64,000 nucleotides of DNA, taken from positions 62,001-126,000 of the forward strand of contig NZ_JAPZSC010000016.1 in assembly GCF_027531545.1 (NCBI RefSeq), read 5' to 3'. The position numbers and the translations under genes are program-made. Source of the DNA: Silanimonas sp. GTDB lineage: Bacteria; Pseudomonadota; Gammaproteobacteria; Xanthomonadales; Xanthomonadaceae. The notes under the pieces were generated by a model that made no database searches, was not told the origin of the DNA, and saw nothing but the letters and a program-made list of their open reading frames with translations. This document shows, piece by piece, positions 35,917 through 45,108 of this stretch (its first letter is position 1; each line of letters opens with the position of its first letter).

Positions 35917-37428
35917 TCAGCGCGCGGCGCCCTCCCGTCGCGGGTCCGCCGCCGGCGGCGTCGCCGGCTTCTGCGCTTCGCCGAGATCCACCGAGGTTTC
36001 CGCCGCGAGGTAGGCAAAGGCCGCGTAGGCCGCCACTTGCTGGTCCAGCGCCTTCGGATCGATCTTGTCGAGCGTGTCGTCCGGCGTGTGGTGGTAGTCG
36101 AAGTAGTCCGTGCCGTCTTGCGCCAGCTGTGCCCAGGGCACGCCGAGCATCACCAGCGGCCCGACGTCGGGGCCCGGCCCGCCGATGCCGTGTTCGGTGG
36201 CGATGCCGAGCGGTGCGAGCACGCGACCGATCGCGTCGATCACCGGCTTCGCTTCCGGCGAGGTGCTCGAACGCAGCGCGTAGATGCGCCCGGCGCCGAA
36301 GTCGCTTTCCGCGGCGATCTGGTAACGGGGCCAGTTGGCACCGACCTGCTTCGCGTGCTCGCGCGCGCCGAGCAGACCGTTCTCTTCGGCAGCCCACGCA
36401 ATCACGCGCACGCTGCGACGCGGCGCTTCCGGCAGTGCGGCGATCGCGGCGCCCGCGGCCATCGTGATCGCCACGCCGGCGCCGTCGTCGAGCGCGCCGG
36501 TGCCTTGGTCCCAGGAATCGAGGTGCCCGCCGATGACGACGAACTCCTCGGGCGTCTCGCGGCCGGTGATGTCACCGATGACGTTCCAGCTCTGGCCGAT
36601 GCCGGCCGTGACGGCGGCGAGGTCGAGGCGCACGCGCACGGTTTCGCCGCGCGCGATCAGGCGGCTGATCTGGTCGGCGTCCGGGCTGGAGAGCGCAGCG
36701 GCCGGGATCTTCGGCGCGTCCTCGGCATAGCGCATCTGGCCGGTGTGGGCGAAGCGCTTCGAGCTGGTGCCGATGGAGCGGATCAGCAGCGCCGATGCGC
36801 CCTTGCGTGCAGCGATGGAGGCGCCACCACTGCGTGCGCCCACCGCCGGCCCGTAGCCGGAGCCGTCCCGCGCGCGGCCCATGCGGTAGGCGACGAAAGC
36901 GATCTTGCCCTCGAGGCTCCCGTCCGGCACGGCCTGCAGTGCGGCGAGATCGGGGAAGGCCACGACCTCGGCTTCGAGCGGCGCGCCGTTGGTGCCCACC
37001 GAGCCGCCGAGCGTGGTCACTTCGAGCGGCTGCGCATGCGCGCCGACGATGGCGCCGGACTCGTGCCCACGCAGCCAGTAGGGGAAGCTCACCGGCTCGC
37101 ACCACACGGTGTCGAAGCCCAGCGCCTTCATCTTCGCTTCGGCCCAGGCGACACCGCGGTGGTCGGCCTCGGTGCCGGCGAGGCGCGGGCCGATGGTGGT
37201 GGTGAGCTCATCGACGATGTCGAAGGCCGGGCTGCCGCGCAGCGCCGCATCGCGCAGCGTCTCAGCGGTGCGCAGGTCGTCGGTGTCGAGGCCGGTCGGG
37301 CCATCGACCGGCTGCGCGGCGACGGTGCCGGAGAGCGCCAGCGACAGCGCGAAGGCCAAGGGCAGCAGCGCGGCGCGCAGCGGGGTCGACGGGGACAGCG
37401 TGCGGCGGGCAAGCAGGGACTGGCGCAT
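35917..37428 (-). CDS. M28-family zinc aminopeptidase/carboxypeptidase
   Basis: A secreted di-zinc exopeptidase, 503 aa with a signal peptide (cleavage near TVAAQ). A PA-domain-like insert covers the middle, around GKIAFVAYRMGR. The M28 ligands appear in order: GGHLDSWDQGTGALDDGAG (His, Asp), AWAAEENGLLG (catalytic and metal Glu pair), AAESDFGAGR (Asp) and YFDYHHTPDDT (His). It probably trims peptides in the periplasm or outside. The start at 37428 has GGAG upstream; longer in-frame readings run through mscL. The mscL terminator ends directly before its ribosome site. Confidence 0.9.
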   Translation of the reverse strand: MRQSLLARRTLSPSTPLRAALLPLAFALSLALSGTVAAQPVDGPTGLDTDDLRTAETLRDAALRGSPAFDIVDELTTTIGPRLAGTEADHRGVAWAEAKMKALGFDTVWCEPVSFPYWLRGHESGAIVGAHAQPLEVTTLGGSVGTNGAPLEAEVVAFPDLAALQAVPDGSLEGKIAFVAYRMGRARDGSGYGPAVGARSGGASIAARKGASALLIRSIGTSSKRFAHTGQMRYAEDAPKIPAAALSSPDADQISRLIARGETVRVRLDLAAVTAGIGQSWNVIGDITGRETPEEFVVIGGHLDSWDQGTGALDDGAGVAITMAAGAAIAALPEAPRRSVRVIAWAAEENGLLGAREHAKQVGANWPRYQIAAESDFGAGRIYALRSSTSPEAKPVIDAIGRVLAPLGIATEHGIGGPGPDVGPLVMLGVPWAQLAQDGTDYFDYHHTPDDTLDKIDPKALDQQVAAYAAFAYLAAETSVDLGEAQKPATPPAADPRREGAAR

Positions 37429-37440
37429 GGGCACTCCGGA

Positions 37441-37471
37441 AAAAGCGACGCCGGCACGGGGCCGGCGTCGA
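37441..37471 (-). terminator. mscL intrinsic terminator
   Basis: Read on the minus strand, a ten-base-pair stem CGACGCCGGC/GCCGGCGTCG is followed by CTTTTTCC. It lies 28 bases after the mscL stop and only about 13 bases before the peptidase start codon. Confidence 0.88.
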
Positions 37472-37499
37472 GGGTCGATCGGGCGAATCGATTCTGCCG

Positions 37500-37913
37500 T
37501 CAACGCGACTTCAGCGCATCGCGGATTTCGGTGAGCAGCTTCACTTCGTCGCTGGGGCCGGCGGGCTCCGGGGCCGGCGCCGGGGCGCGCAGGCGGTTGA
37601 TGGCCTTGACCACCATGAAGATCGCGAAGGCGACGATAGTGAACTGCACGACCGAATTGATGAACAGGCCGTAGTTGATGGCCACTTCCTTGATTTCCGG
37701 CGCCGTGGTGGTCGCGGCGACCTGCTCCACGAGCACCCACTTGAGCGCGGAGAAATCGACGCCGCCGATCAGCCAGCCGATGGGCGGCATGATCACGTCG
37801 CTGACGAGGCTGGAAACGATCTTGCCGAACGCGCCGCCGATCACGACGCCGACCGCGAGGTCGACGACGTTGCCGCGCATCGCGAATTCCTTGAACTCGG
37901 ACACCATGCCCAT
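37500..37913 (-). CDS. mscL: Large-conductance mechanosensitive channel
   Basis: Homopentameric inner-membrane emergency valve that opens under hypo-osmotic stress. 137 aa, normal length. The N-terminal [28 protein letters not shown] is the gating helix TM1. TM2 is [19 protein letters not shown], followed by an Ala/Pro linker and the C-terminal helix [13 protein letters not shown]. Ribosome site GGAG eight bases before the ATG at 37913; an alternative ATG lies two codons in. Confidence 0.97.
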   Translation of the reverse strand: MGMVSEFKEFAMRGNVVDLAVGVVIGGAFGKIVSSLVSDVIMPPIGWLIGGVDFSALKWVLVEQVAATTTAPEIKEVAINYGLFINSVVQFTIVAFAIFMVVKAINRLRAPAPAPEPAGPSDEVKLLTEIRDALKSR

Positions 37914-37984
37914 GACGAATGCTCCGCAGGAGTGAGGGGATGCTGCCGGGGCAGCGGATGGATGCTACGTCGAGCGCCGGCGGG

Positions 37985-38677
37985 TCAAACGACTTCGCCG
38001 CCCAGGTCCGCGATGCCTTCGAGCACCGCCCGGTAGCGGTCGCCGGGCTGCAGCGCGGCCACGCCGGCCGGCGTGCCCATGAAGACGAGATCGCCCGCGC
38101 GCAGGCGGAACAGCGTTGAGAGGTGCACCAGCACATCGTCCACGCCAAAGATCATCTCGCCCAGCGTCGAGGCCTGGCGGCGCTCGCCGTTGATCTCGAG
38201 CCACAGGGCGGTGTCCGGCGCGGGATGGCCGATGTCGTCGACGTGGCGCAGCGCCGAGACCGGCGCGGAGGCGTCGAAGCCCTTCGAGACATCCCAGGGC
38301 AGGCGCTTGTCCTTGGCGATGGCCTGCAGGTCGCGGCGCGTCAGGTCGAGGCCGATGCCGTAGCCACAGACCAAACCGAGGCCCTGGCCGGGGGCCAACG
38401 GGCCGTCGGCATCGCGCCCAAGCGCCACCACCATCTCGACCTCGTGGTGCAGGTCGCGGGTGCCGGACGGGAAGGGCAGGCGCGGGTGCAGGTGCACCGC
38501 GTCGGCCGGCTTCATGAAGATCACCGGGGTGCCGCGCTCTACCGGGGCGCCCATTTCCTTGGCGTGGTCGGCGAAGTTGCGACCGACGCAGTAGATCCGG
38601 TGGACGGGGAAATCCTGGTCTCGCCCGGCGAAGGGGACGCGTGGCACCGGCGGTGCCGGGAACAGGTCGGCCCTCAT
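37985..38677 (-). CDS. Fumarylacetoacetate hydrolase (FAH) family protein
   Basis: 230 aa, close in size to FAHD1/YcgM-type enzymes that act as acylpyruvate hydrolases or oxaloacetate decarboxylases. The pattern is clear: IYCVGRNFADHAKEMG, then PVIFMKPADAV, then HHEVEMVVALG with the metal-binding HxE...E, followed by GYGIGLDLTRRD and GDLVFMGTPAGVA. The ATG at 38677 overlaps the stop of the upstream small gene (ATGA), which fixes the start. The exact substrate is not decidable. Confidence 0.9.
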   Translation of the reverse strand: MRADLFPAPPVPRVPFAGRDQDFPVHRIYCVGRNFADHAKEMGAPVERGTPVIFMKPADAVHLHPRLPFPSGTRDLHHEVEMVVALGRDADGPLAPGQGLGLVCGYGIGLDLTRRDLQAIAKDKRLPWDVSKGFDASAPVSALRHVDDIGHPAPDTALWLEINGERRQASTLGEMIFGVDDVLVHLSTLFRLRAGDLVFMGTPAGVAALQPGDRYRAVLEGIADLGGEVV

Positions 38678-38931
38678 CGGGCCTGCGGCACGGCGCGCGG
38701 GGCGACCACGCGGTACTCGGCCTCGAGCACGTCGCCCGGGGCCTTGGCCTTGCGGGCGCGCATCAGGCGCTGGGCGGCACGGAAGGCCAGCATGCCGAGG
38801 CCGACGAAGACGCCGCCCACCAGCAGGACGAGCAGGAAGGCCACGCCCAGCAGGGCGAAGCCGATGCGCAGCAGCGGGTTGCGGGGACGCGTGGGACGGA
38901 GGCGGTGCAATCGAGCGAAAATTCCGGGCAT
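38674..38931 (-). CDS. Small single-span membrane protein
   Basis: 85 aa, unknown. A basic N-terminus (RLHRLRPTRPRN) precedes one long hydrophobic stretch (about 21-48: IGFALLGVAFLLVLLVGG...). A charged C-terminal tail follows. It is coupled by an ATGA overlap to the FAH-family gene, so the two are probably co-translated. The ribosome site is weak. Confidence 0.72.
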   Translation of the reverse strand: MPGIFARLHRLRPTRPRNPLLRIGFALLGVAFLLVLLVGGVFVGLGMLAFRAAQRLMRARKAKAPGDVLEAEYRVVAPRAVPQAR

Positions 38932-38976
38932 GTCCGAAATGCGACACTGGGCGGGGCGCCGAGTATGGAGGCAGGG

Positions 38977-39327
38977 ATGGGGCAGGGCGTAAGCGAAGCG
39001 TTAATCGAGCCGGCGACGGTACCGGAAGGCGTCCTGGTGTCCCTGGAGCTCGAGATCGGCGGGGAGCCGGTGTCCGCGCTGGCGCTGCGTCGCGGCGAGG
39101 CCCTGCAGGTCTGGCACAACGTCTGCCCGCATGCCGGCCGGCGGCTCCACTACGCGCCCGGGAAGTTCCTGATGCACGGCGGACGGCTGGTCTGTGCCGC
39201 CCACGGGGCCCAGTTCTCGCTGGACGACGGGGCTTGCGTCGATGGCCCGGGACGCGGCGGCCGACTCGCCCCGCTCGAGGTCAGTCCTGCGGCGAACGGT
39301 TGGACGGTGCGTCAGGCGGCGTCATGA
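38977..39327 (+). CDS. Rieske [2Fe-2S] ferredoxin-type protein
   Basis: A 116-aa stand-alone Rieske protein. The cluster ligands are Cys50-Pro-His52 and Cys73-x2-His76 (CPHAG...CAAHGAQF), the standard CxH/CxxH pair. No dioxygenase or membrane domain is present, so it may serve as an electron carrier or as a small subunit. The ATG at 38977 has GGAGG five bases upstream; an ATG at 38965 is also possible. The 3' end overlaps the convergent gene by 47 bases. Confidence 0.87.
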   Translation: MGQGVSEALIEPATVPEGVLVSLELEIGGEPVSALALRRGEALQVWHNVCPHAGRRLHYAPGKFLMHGGRLVCAAHGAQFSLDDGACVDGPGRGGRLAPLEVSPAANGWTVRQAAS

Positions 39328-39787
39328 AGGCCTCCAGCCGGCTGTGCTGGGCCAGCCAGATCAATCCGCCGTAGAGCAGGGCACAGACACTCAGTAACAC
39401 CAGAGCCGGCACCACGTTGCCGAGCAGGGTGTCCATCGCTTCCTCCAGATCCACCGGAATCAGCCCGGACACCAGCATGGCCACGACGCCGACGCTGGCG
39501 GCCAAGGAGATCCCCATGCCGGCCCACCGATAGCGATGGCGCGTGGTTTCCCGCAGCAGGGAACGGCTGAGCAGGGCGAGGACGATGAATGGCGCCAGCA
39601 GGGCGGCCTCCATCAGCATCAACTTCAGCCCGTAGATCGCGGCATGGGTGCCCGAGGTCGGTGCGGCGATGAAGTGGCGCAGGTCGTCGCCCGCGTTCGC
39701 CAGAAGCAGCACGCTGGCCGCGGCGGCACCGCTGCCCAGAAGCAGCACTTCGGCACGTCGCAATCGATCGCTGAGCTTGCGGACCAC
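39281..39787 (-). CDS. Hypothetical four-span membrane protein
   Basis: 168 aa from a GTG start. Four hydrophobic spans are visible (roughly 12-31, 50-76, 85-108 and 118-145). The topology resembles the YqhA / small uncharacterised membrane-protein families, but I cannot assign one with confidence. The C-terminus is Pro/Ser-rich and is encoded antisense to the end of the Rieske gene. Confidence 0.68.
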   Translation of the reverse strand: MVRKLSDRLRRAEVLLLGSGAAAASVLLLANAGDDLRHFIAAPTSGTHAAIYGLKLMLMEAALLAPFIVLALLSRSLLRETTRHRYRWAGMGISLAASVGVVAMLVSGLIPVDLEEAMDTLLGNVVPALVLLSVCALLYGGLIWLAQHSRLEAFMTPPDAPSNRSPQD

Positions 39788-39857
39788 GGGCGCCCCGGCC
39801 AGACGACTTCACGTCAGTTTCACGACCCTATCATGGCGAAGGCCCGCTTCGTCACCT

Positions 39858-41711
39858 TCAGGAGAGCACGGGGATGAGCAGGTTCACGGCCCCGACCGTG
39901 ATCAGCAGGTAGGCCAGCATCAGGGGCAGGCCGGTGCGCAGGTAGTCGCGGGCCGTGTAGCCGGCGGGGCCGGCCACCATCGCCAGCACCGGGTTGGACG
40001 CGGAAAGGAAGTTGTTCGAGGCGGAAAGGGCGGCGATGAGCGCGAAGGCGGCCGGGTTGCCGTTCGCTGCGAGGGCCAGGTTGATGGCCATCGGCACCAT
40101 GATGACGGTCGCGCCGACATTGCCCACGACCAGGCCGAACAGCGCCGTCAGCAGGCCCAGGGCGAGCTCCAACGCCCACACCGGGGTGCCGTCGCCGAGG
40201 CGCGCCAAGGTGTGCTGTGCGATCCAGTTCGCCGCGCCGGTCGAATCCATCGCCCAGCCCAGCGGGATCAGGCAGGCCATCAGGAACACGGTCTTCCAGC
40301 TGATGGCCTGGTAGGCCTCGTCCATGTCGAGCACGCCGGTCACCAGCAGCGCGGCGGCGCCCGCCATCAGCGCGAGCGGCACGGGCACCAGGGTGCTGAA
40401 GGCGAAGAGCATCGTGGTGATGAAGATGCCCACCGCCCACCACAGCTTGTGGGGCCGCTGCTCGGCCGTGGGGTAGTCGGTGACGACGATGAAATCCCGC
40501 GACTCCGCGGCTTGGGCGAGGTCGGTCCACACGCTGTGGAACACCAGCAGGTCGCCGGCGCGCAGCGGGATGCGGCGGATGTCCTCCCGCCACACCTGGT
40601 TTTCGCGGTTGATGGCCAACAGGCTGATGCCGGCGCGCTTGCGCAGCCGGAGCTCCTCGGGGCGGCGGCCGACGAAGGTCGAGGTCGGCGGGATCACCGC
40701 CTCGGAGATGCCCGCGCGCGACGGATTGAACAGGTCGGCGAAGTGGCGGAGCCGGTTGGAGACGCGCAGCAGGTTCTTCTGCGCGTAGTCATTGATGGCC
40801 TGCTTGTCGCCCATCACGCCGATGACGCTGCCCACCCACAGGCGTTCGTCGGCGGGCGGGGCGAGGCGCGTCTCGTTGCCGGTGACCAGCGCGAGGAAGA
40901 GCGGCGCGTCGCGCTGCTGTTCGGCGTCGCCCACCGACATGCCGACCAGCGGGCTGTCGGCGGTGAGGGTCAGCTCGTACAACTCGCCGGCGATGCCGTA
41001 GGTCTGCGCGAAGTAGCTGTCGGTGCGTGCCGGCGCGACGCCCTTCAGTGCGTCATCCGGCAGCCAGCGTTTCGCGCCGAAGTGCCAGTAGGCGAGGGCC
41101 GTCGCCACCAGCAACAGGCCGATCGGCAGGGGCGCGAACATTGGCAGCGGGTCGAGTGCGGCGACGCCCGGCGGCAGGTTGCGGTTGGCGGAAGCCAGCA
41201 GGTCGTTGAGCAGGATCAGCGGCGAGCTGCCGACCATCGTCAGCGTGCCGCCCATGATCACCGCCGCCGCGATGGGCAGCAGCATCCGCGACAGGGCGAT
41301 GCCGGTGCGCCCGGCGAGCCGCGAGGCCACCGGCAGCATCAGCGCGGTCACGGCGGGGTTCTGCATGAAGGCAGAGAGCAAGGCGGCGAAGCCCGAGCCC
41401 AGCAGCAGCAGCCGGGATTCCATCCCTTTCGACCAGCGCAGAAGGTTGACCGCCACGCGATTCAGCACGCCGGTGCGGTCGAGGCCGGCACCGAGCACCA
41501 TCGTGGCCATCAGGCTGATCACTGCGTTGCCCGAGAACCCATCGAACAGGCGGCTGGCCGGCACGATGCCGAAGAGACCGAGAGCCACCAGCACCACGAG
41601 CGCTGTCGCGTCGGCGCGGATGCGCTCGAGCATGAACATCGCCATGGTGAACCCGACCAAGCCCAGCACGACGACCATGTCGGTGCTCAGGGCGAGGGCG
41701 GAGTTCTCCAT
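39858..41711 (-). CDS. SLC13/DASS family transporter with regulatory domain insert
   Basis: 617 aa. Two membrane halves of the divalent anion:sodium symporter type flank a cytosolic segment with two TrkA-C-like domains (LYELTLTADSPLVGMSV; FVGRRPEELRLRKRAGISLLAINREN). FMQNPAVTALMLPVA and FLSASNPVLAMVAGPAGY are the paired substrate-site loops. Related proteins move sulfate, phosphate or dicarboxylates. GAGGA precedes the ATG. It follows trmB by twelve bases and is probably co-transcribed with thiSG-trmB. Confidence 0.87.
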   Translation of the reverse strand: MENSALALSTDMVVVLGLVGFTMAMFMLERIRADATALVVLVALGLFGIVPASRLFDGFSGNAVISLMATMVLGAGLDRTGVLNRVAVNLLRWSKGMESRLLLLGSGFAALLSAFMQNPAVTALMLPVASRLAGRTGIALSRMLLPIAAAVIMGGTLTMVGSSPLILLNDLLASANRNLPPGVAALDPLPMFAPLPIGLLLVATALAYWHFGAKRWLPDDALKGVAPARTDSYFAQTYGIAGELYELTLTADSPLVGMSVGDAEQQRDAPLFLALVTGNETRLAPPADERLWVGSVIGVMGDKQAINDYAQKNLLRVSNRLRHFADLFNPSRAGISEAVIPPTSTFVGRRPEELRLRKRAGISLLAINRENQVWREDIRRIPLRAGDLLVFHSVWTDLAQAAESRDFIVVTDYPTAEQRPHKLWWAVGIFITTMLFAFSTLVPVPLALMAGAAALLVTGVLDMDEAYQAISWKTVFLMACLIPLGWAMDSTGAANWIAQHTLARLGDGTPVWALELALGLLTALFGLVVGNVGATVIMVPMAINLALAANGNPAAFALIAALSASNNFLSASNPVLAMVAGPAGYTARDYLRTGLPLMLAYLLITVGAVNLLIPVLS

Positions 41712-41723
41712 GCGTTGCCGTCC

Positions 41724-42440
41724 TCAGCCGATGCGCTCGAAGAGCAGGTCCCAGACGCCGTGCCCGAGCTTCAGGCCGCGCGTCTCGAAGTGCGTCTGGC
41801 GCCGCCATGGCGGGCATTCGATCGTGCCGCCGACACCCGCTCGGTTGCGCAGTGCCGGCTCCGCCCCGCAGACCTCGAGCATCTGCTGGGCGTAGTCCTC
41901 CCAGTCGGTGGCGAGGTGGAGCTGGCCGCCGGGCTTCAACTTGCGCGCCAGCAGGGCGACGAACTCCGGCTGCACGAGGCGGCGCTTGTGGTGGCGCTTC
42001 TTGTGCCAGGGGTCGGGGAAGTAGATGCGCACTTCGTCGAGGCTGCCGTCGGCGACCTCGTGGTGCAGCACTTCCACGGCGTCGTGGCAGTAGGCCTTGA
42101 GGTTGGTGACGCCGAGCTCCGCTGCGCCCTGCAGCAGTCGGCCGACACCTGGCGCGTGCACTTCGAGGCCGACGAGGTTCTTTTCCGGCTCGTTCTGCGC
42201 GGCGAACAGCAGCTGCTCGCCGTTGCCGAAACCGATCTCCAGCACCAGCGGTGCCGAGCGGCCGAAGGCCGCATCGAAATCGCGCACTGCGCCGGCGTAG
42301 TCGAGGCCGAAGCGCGGCCACTGCTCGTCGAGCGCGCGCTCCTGCCCTTGCGTGAGCCGGCCCTGGCGCAGCACGAAGCTGCGCACCTGGCGCTGGCCCG
42401 GCACTTCGGTGAACGGCTTCTTGAGCGTCTTCGGCTCCAC
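41724..42440 (-). CDS. trmB: tRNA (guanine-N7)-methyltransferase
   Basis: Methylates G46 in the variable loop of tRNAs using SAM. 238 aa from a GTG start ([10 protein letters not shown]) five bases after the thiG stop; no closer ATG fits. Motif I is [13 protein letters not shown]. The TrmB hallmark [15 protein letters not shown], used in tRNA binding and catalysis, is complete, as is the later [18 protein letters not shown] housekeeping RNA-modification gene here co-directional with thiS-thiG. Confidence 0.95.
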   Translation of the reverse strand: MEPKTLKKPFTEVPGQRQVRSFVLRQGRLTQGQERALDEQWPRFGLDYAGAVRDFDAAFGRSAPLVLEIGFGNGEQLLFAAQNEPEKNLVGLEVHAPGVGRLLQGAAELGVTNLKAYCHDAVEVLHHEVADGSLDEVRIYFPDPWHKKRHHKRRLVQPEFVALLARKLKPGGQLHLATDWEDYAQQMLEVCGAEPALRNRAGVGGTIECPPWRRQTHFETRGLKLGHGVWDLLFERIG

Positions 42441-42445
42441 GGCGA

Positions 42446-43255
42446 TCAGAAGAACAGGCCGTCGGTGGGCGAGGAGGCCGAGGCGTAGCGCTTGCGCGGG
42501 ATGCGGCCGGCGAGGAAGGCCTCGCGGCCCGCTTCGACCGCCTTGCGCATGGCCGAGGCCATCAGCACCGGGTCGCGCGCTCCGGCAATCGCGGTGTTCA
42601 TCAGCACGCCGTCGCAACCCAGCTCCATCGCCACGGCGGCATCCGAAGCCGTGCCCACGCCGGCATCGACGAGGATCGGCACCTTCGCGTTGTCGACGAT
42701 CTCGAGCAGGCTCCACTTGTTTTGGATGCCGAGGCCCGAGCCGATCGGCGCGGCCAGCGGCATCACCGCGACGCAGCCGATCTCCTCGAGGCGCTTGGCC
42801 TGGATCGGATCGTCGGTGCAATAGACCATCACGTCGAAGCCGTCGGCGACGAGGATCTCCGCGGCCTTCAGCGTCTCCGGCATGTGCGGGTAGAGCGTCT
42901 TCGGGTCGCCCAGCACCTCGAGCTTCACCAGCTTGTGGCCGTCGAGCAGTTCGCGCGCGAGGCGGCAGGTGCGCACCGCGTCGTCGGCGCTGTAGCAGCC
43001 GGCGGTGTTCGGCAGGATCGTGTAGCGGTCCGGCGGCAGCACGTCGAGCAGGTTCGGCTCGTTGGCGTTCTGCCCGATGTTCGTGCGGCGGATCGCGACG
43101 GTGACGATCTCGGCGCCGGCGGCCTCGGTGGCGCGGCGGGTCTCGTCGAGGTCGGTGAACTTGCCCGTGCCGGTGAGCAGGCGCGAGCGGTAGGTCGTGC
43201 CGGCGATGACCAACGGGTCGTCGCGGCGGGCGGCGTGCGGGGCGGGGGTCGTCAT
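42446..43255 (-). CDS. thiG: Thiazole synthase
   Basis: Forms the thiazole phosphate moiety of thiamine from deoxyxylulose phosphate, dehydroglycine and ThiS-thiocarboxylate. 269 aa. [51 protein letters not shown] (Schiff-base Lys) and [28 protein letters not shown] are diagnostic. The ATG at 43255 lies 17 bases after thiS. A longer in-frame reading would overlap thiS. Confidence 0.96.
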   Translation of the reverse strand: MTTPAPHAARRDDPLVIAGTTYRSRLLTGTGKFTDLDETRRATEAAGAEIVTVAIRRTNIGQNANEPNLLDVLPPDRYTILPNTAGCYSADDAVRTCRLARELLDGHKLVKLEVLGDPKTLYPHMPETLKAAEILVADGFDVMVYCTDDPIQAKRLEEIGCVAVMPLAAPIGSGLGIQNKWSLLEIVDNAKVPILVDAGVGTASDAAVAMELGCDGVLMNTAIAGARDPVLMASAMRKAVEAGREAFLAGRIPRKRYASASSPTDGLFF

Positions 43256-43272
43256 CGCGCCATTATGGCGCG

Positions 43273-43473
43273 TCAACCGCCGCCGAGCGCGTGCACGATC
43301 TCGATGCGGTCGCCGTCGTTGAGCCGGTGTTCGGCGTGGCGACCGCGGGGGACGATGGCGCTGTTCACCTCCACCGCGACGCGGCGGCCGGCCAGGCCAG
43401 CCTGCTCGAGCAGCGCGGCCAGCGTGAGGGCCGCTTCGACGGTGCGGGATTCGCCGTTGAGATGGATCTGCAT
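43273..43473 (-). CDS. thiS: Sulfur carrier protein ThiS
   Basis: A 66-aa ubiquitin-like sulfur carrier. It begins MQIHLNGE and has [19 protein letters not shown] and [13 protein letters not shown]. The terminal Gly-Gly is where the thiocarboxylate forms. It is the first gene of a thiS-thiG-trmB-SLC13 run. I looked for a TPP riboswitch upstream and found none: a tRNA gene lies divergently within 60 bases. Confidence 0.95.
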   Translation of the reverse strand: MQIHLNGESRTVEAALTLAALLEQAGLAGRRVAVEVNSAIVPRGRHAEHRLNDGDRIEIVHALGGG

Positions 43474-43486
43474 CGATGGGCCTGCG

Positions 43487-43516
43487 TTGCAGTGCGAGCG
43501 CGCCAGTGCCCATAAT
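43487..43516 (+). promoter_or_regulatory. tRNA-Gly promoter
   Basis: TTGCAG (43487-43492), an 18-base spacer, then CATAAT (43511-43516). This ends ten bases before the mature tRNA 5' end. Confidence 0.65.
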
Positions 43517-43526
43517 CGGCTCCGTC

Positions 43527-43600
43527 GCGGGTGTCGTCTAATGGTAAGACAACAGCTTCCCAAGCTGTGAACGTGGGTTCGATTCCCATCACCCGCTCCA
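43527..43600 (+). tRNA. tRNA-Gly (anticodon CCC)
   Basis: 74 bases with an encoded CCA end. The acceptor stem GCGGGTG pairs with CACCCGC. The D-arm includes TAATGGTAAGA. The anticodon stem ACAGC/GCTGT closes the loop TTCCCAA, giving anticodon CCC, which reads GGG. The T-arm GTGGGTTCGATTCCCAT is standard. A good sigma-70 promoter precedes it. Confidence 0.97.
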
Positions 43601-43620
43601 CCTCGCCCCCGAACCCGCCC

Positions 43621-44097
43621 ATGCCCGATCCTGCGACCTCCGTGGTGCTCGGCTGGCGCGAGTGGCTCGCCCTTCCCGACCTTGGCATCCGCGCGATCCG
43701 CGCGAAGGTGGACACCGGCGCGCGCAGCTCGGCGCTGCATGTCGATGTCCTCGAGACCGCATTCCGCGACGGCGTCGAATGGGTGCGCTTCCACCTCGGC
43801 AGCGATGGCGTGTTCGACTCCGCCCTCGACGGCGAATGGGCCGAAGCGCCGGTGCTCGACCGCCGGATGGTCACCGACTCCGGTGGCCACCGCACCGAAC
43901 GCATCTTCATCCACACCACGCTGCAGCTCGCGGGCGAGGCGTGGCCGATCGAAATCAACCTGTCGCAGCGGCGGAACATGCTGTTCCCGATGCTGCTCGG
44001 CCGTACCGCGATGGCGGGACGCTTCCTCGTCGATCCGCAGCGCTCCTTCGTTCTGGGTGAACCCGATGCCGACCAAGATCGCCCTACTGTCGCGTAA
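43621..44097 (+). CDS. rimB: RimB-type retropepsin-like protease (DUF785/RimK-associated)
   Basis: 158 aa with the aspartic-protease-like signature [14 protein letters not shown] near residue 30 and a conserved [13 protein letters not shown] near the C-terminus. Family members are annotated as ATP-dependent zinc proteases and are linked to RimK. In pseudomonads RimB cleaves or counteracts poly-glutamate tails that RimK adds to ribosomal protein S6. It overlaps rimK by 32 bases in another frame, so coupled translation is likely. It begins 20 bases after the tRNA. Confidence 0.85.
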   Translation: MPDPATSVVLGWREWLALPDLGIRAIRAKVDTGARSSALHVDVLETAFRDGVEWVRFHLGSDGVFDSALDGEWAEAPVLDRRMVTDSGGHRTERIFIHTTLQLAGEAWPIEINLSQRRNMLFPMLLGRTAMAGRFLVDPQRSFVLGEPDADQDRPTVA

Positions 44098-44983
44098 TCC
44101 CGCGCTGTACTCCACGCAGCGGCTGGTCGAAGCCGCCCGCGAGCGCGGCTGCACGGTGCGCGTGCTCGACCCCCTGCGCTGCGCGCTGCGCGTGGCGCCC
44201 GGCGCCTTCGAGGTGCGCTACAAGGGCGCCGTGCTGCCGAAGTTCGACGCGGTCATCCCGCGCATCGGCCACTCGGTGACGTTCCATGGCACGGCCGTGC
44301 TGCGCCAGTTCGAACTGATGGGCGTGGCCACGCCGAGCAGCGCCGACGCCATCCTCCGCGCGCGCGACAAGCTCCGCTGCCACCAGACCCTCGCCGCCGT
44401 GGGCATCGACCTGCCGGTGACGGCCTTCGGCGACAGCCCCGACGACACGTCGGCGCTGCTCGACATGGTCGGCCCGGCGCCGCACGTGGTGAAGCTCAAT
44501 GAAGGCACGCAGGGCAGTGGCGTGGTGCTGGCGCAGAACGAGTCGGCGTCGCGCAGCGTCATCGAAGCCTTCCGCGGCCTCTACGCGAGCTTCCTCGTGC
44601 AGGAGTTCATCGGTGAGGCGAAAGGCGCCGACCTGCGCTGCTTCGTGGTGGGCGACCGGGTGGTGGCCGCCATGCAGCGCCACGCCGCCCCGGGGGACTT
44701 CCGGGCCAACCTGCACCGCGGCGGCAAGGCGGCCCTGGTGCGCCTCGCCGAGGCGGAGGAAACCGTCGCCGTGAAGGCCGCGCAGCACCTTGGACTGGGC
44801 GTGGCTGGCGTCGATCTGCTGCGATCACGCCGCGGACCGCTCCTATTGGAGGTGAACTCGTCTCCGGGGCTGGAAGGGATCGAGGCGGCCTCCGGGGTCG
44901 ATATCGGGGGTGCCATCCTCGACCACGTGCTGTCGCTGGTGCCGACGAGAACGAACCGGCGGCGAGCAGTTCGAAAAACTTAA
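44066..44983 (+). CDS. rimK: Ribosomal protein S6--L-glutamate ligase (RimK)
   Basis: ATP-grasp ligase that adds glutamates to the C-terminus of S6. 305 aa. [46 protein letters not shown], the glycine loop [30 protein letters not shown] and [17 protein letters not shown] define the RimK family. The catalytic metal-binding Glu and Asn are present. It lies just after rimB; the rimA regulator found beside these genes in Pseudomonas is absent. Confidence 0.94.
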   Translation: MPTKIALLSRNPALYSTQRLVEAARERGCTVRVLDPLRCALRVAPGAFEVRYKGAVLPKFDAVIPRIGHSVTFHGTAVLRQFELMGVATPSSADAILRARDKLRCHQTLAAVGIDLPVTAFGDSPDDTSALLDMVGPAPHVVKLNEGTQGSGVVLAQNESASRSVIEAFRGLYASFLVQEFIGEAKGADLRCFVVGDRVVAAMQRHAAPGDFRANLHRGGKAALVRLAEAEETVAVKAAQHLGLGVAGVDLLRSRRGPLLLEVNSSPGLEGIEAASGVDIGGAILDHVLSLVPTRTNRRRAVRKT

Positions 44984-45108
44984 CCCTTCGTGGCCAGCGG
45001 ATTAACGGACACTTAACCTTGCCGGGCCTAGGCTTATCGCCGACCGTCACTCCCGTCAGCGCCCAGGCGCTTGAGGCGGATTACGGTAATCGGGGCAGTA
45101 GCTTGTTT

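Noticed and set aside
36129-38148. M28 peptidase gene extended upstream to 38148
   Set aside because: The in-frame extension overlaps all of mscL and its terminator. The signal peptide and GGAG site support 37428.
38678-38947. FAH-family gene extended upstream to 38947
   Set aside because: The added residues are Arg/Pro-rich shadow of the 85-aa membrane protein gene. The ATGA overlap at 38677 is the natural start.
39648-42488. A 946-codon open frame on the plus strand
   Set aside because: Antisense shadow of the SLC13 and trmB genes; no recognisable domain and shadow-type composition.
43474-43526. TPP riboswitch upstream of thiS
   Set aside because: Only 53 bases separate thiS from the divergent tRNA, and no THI-box sequence is present.
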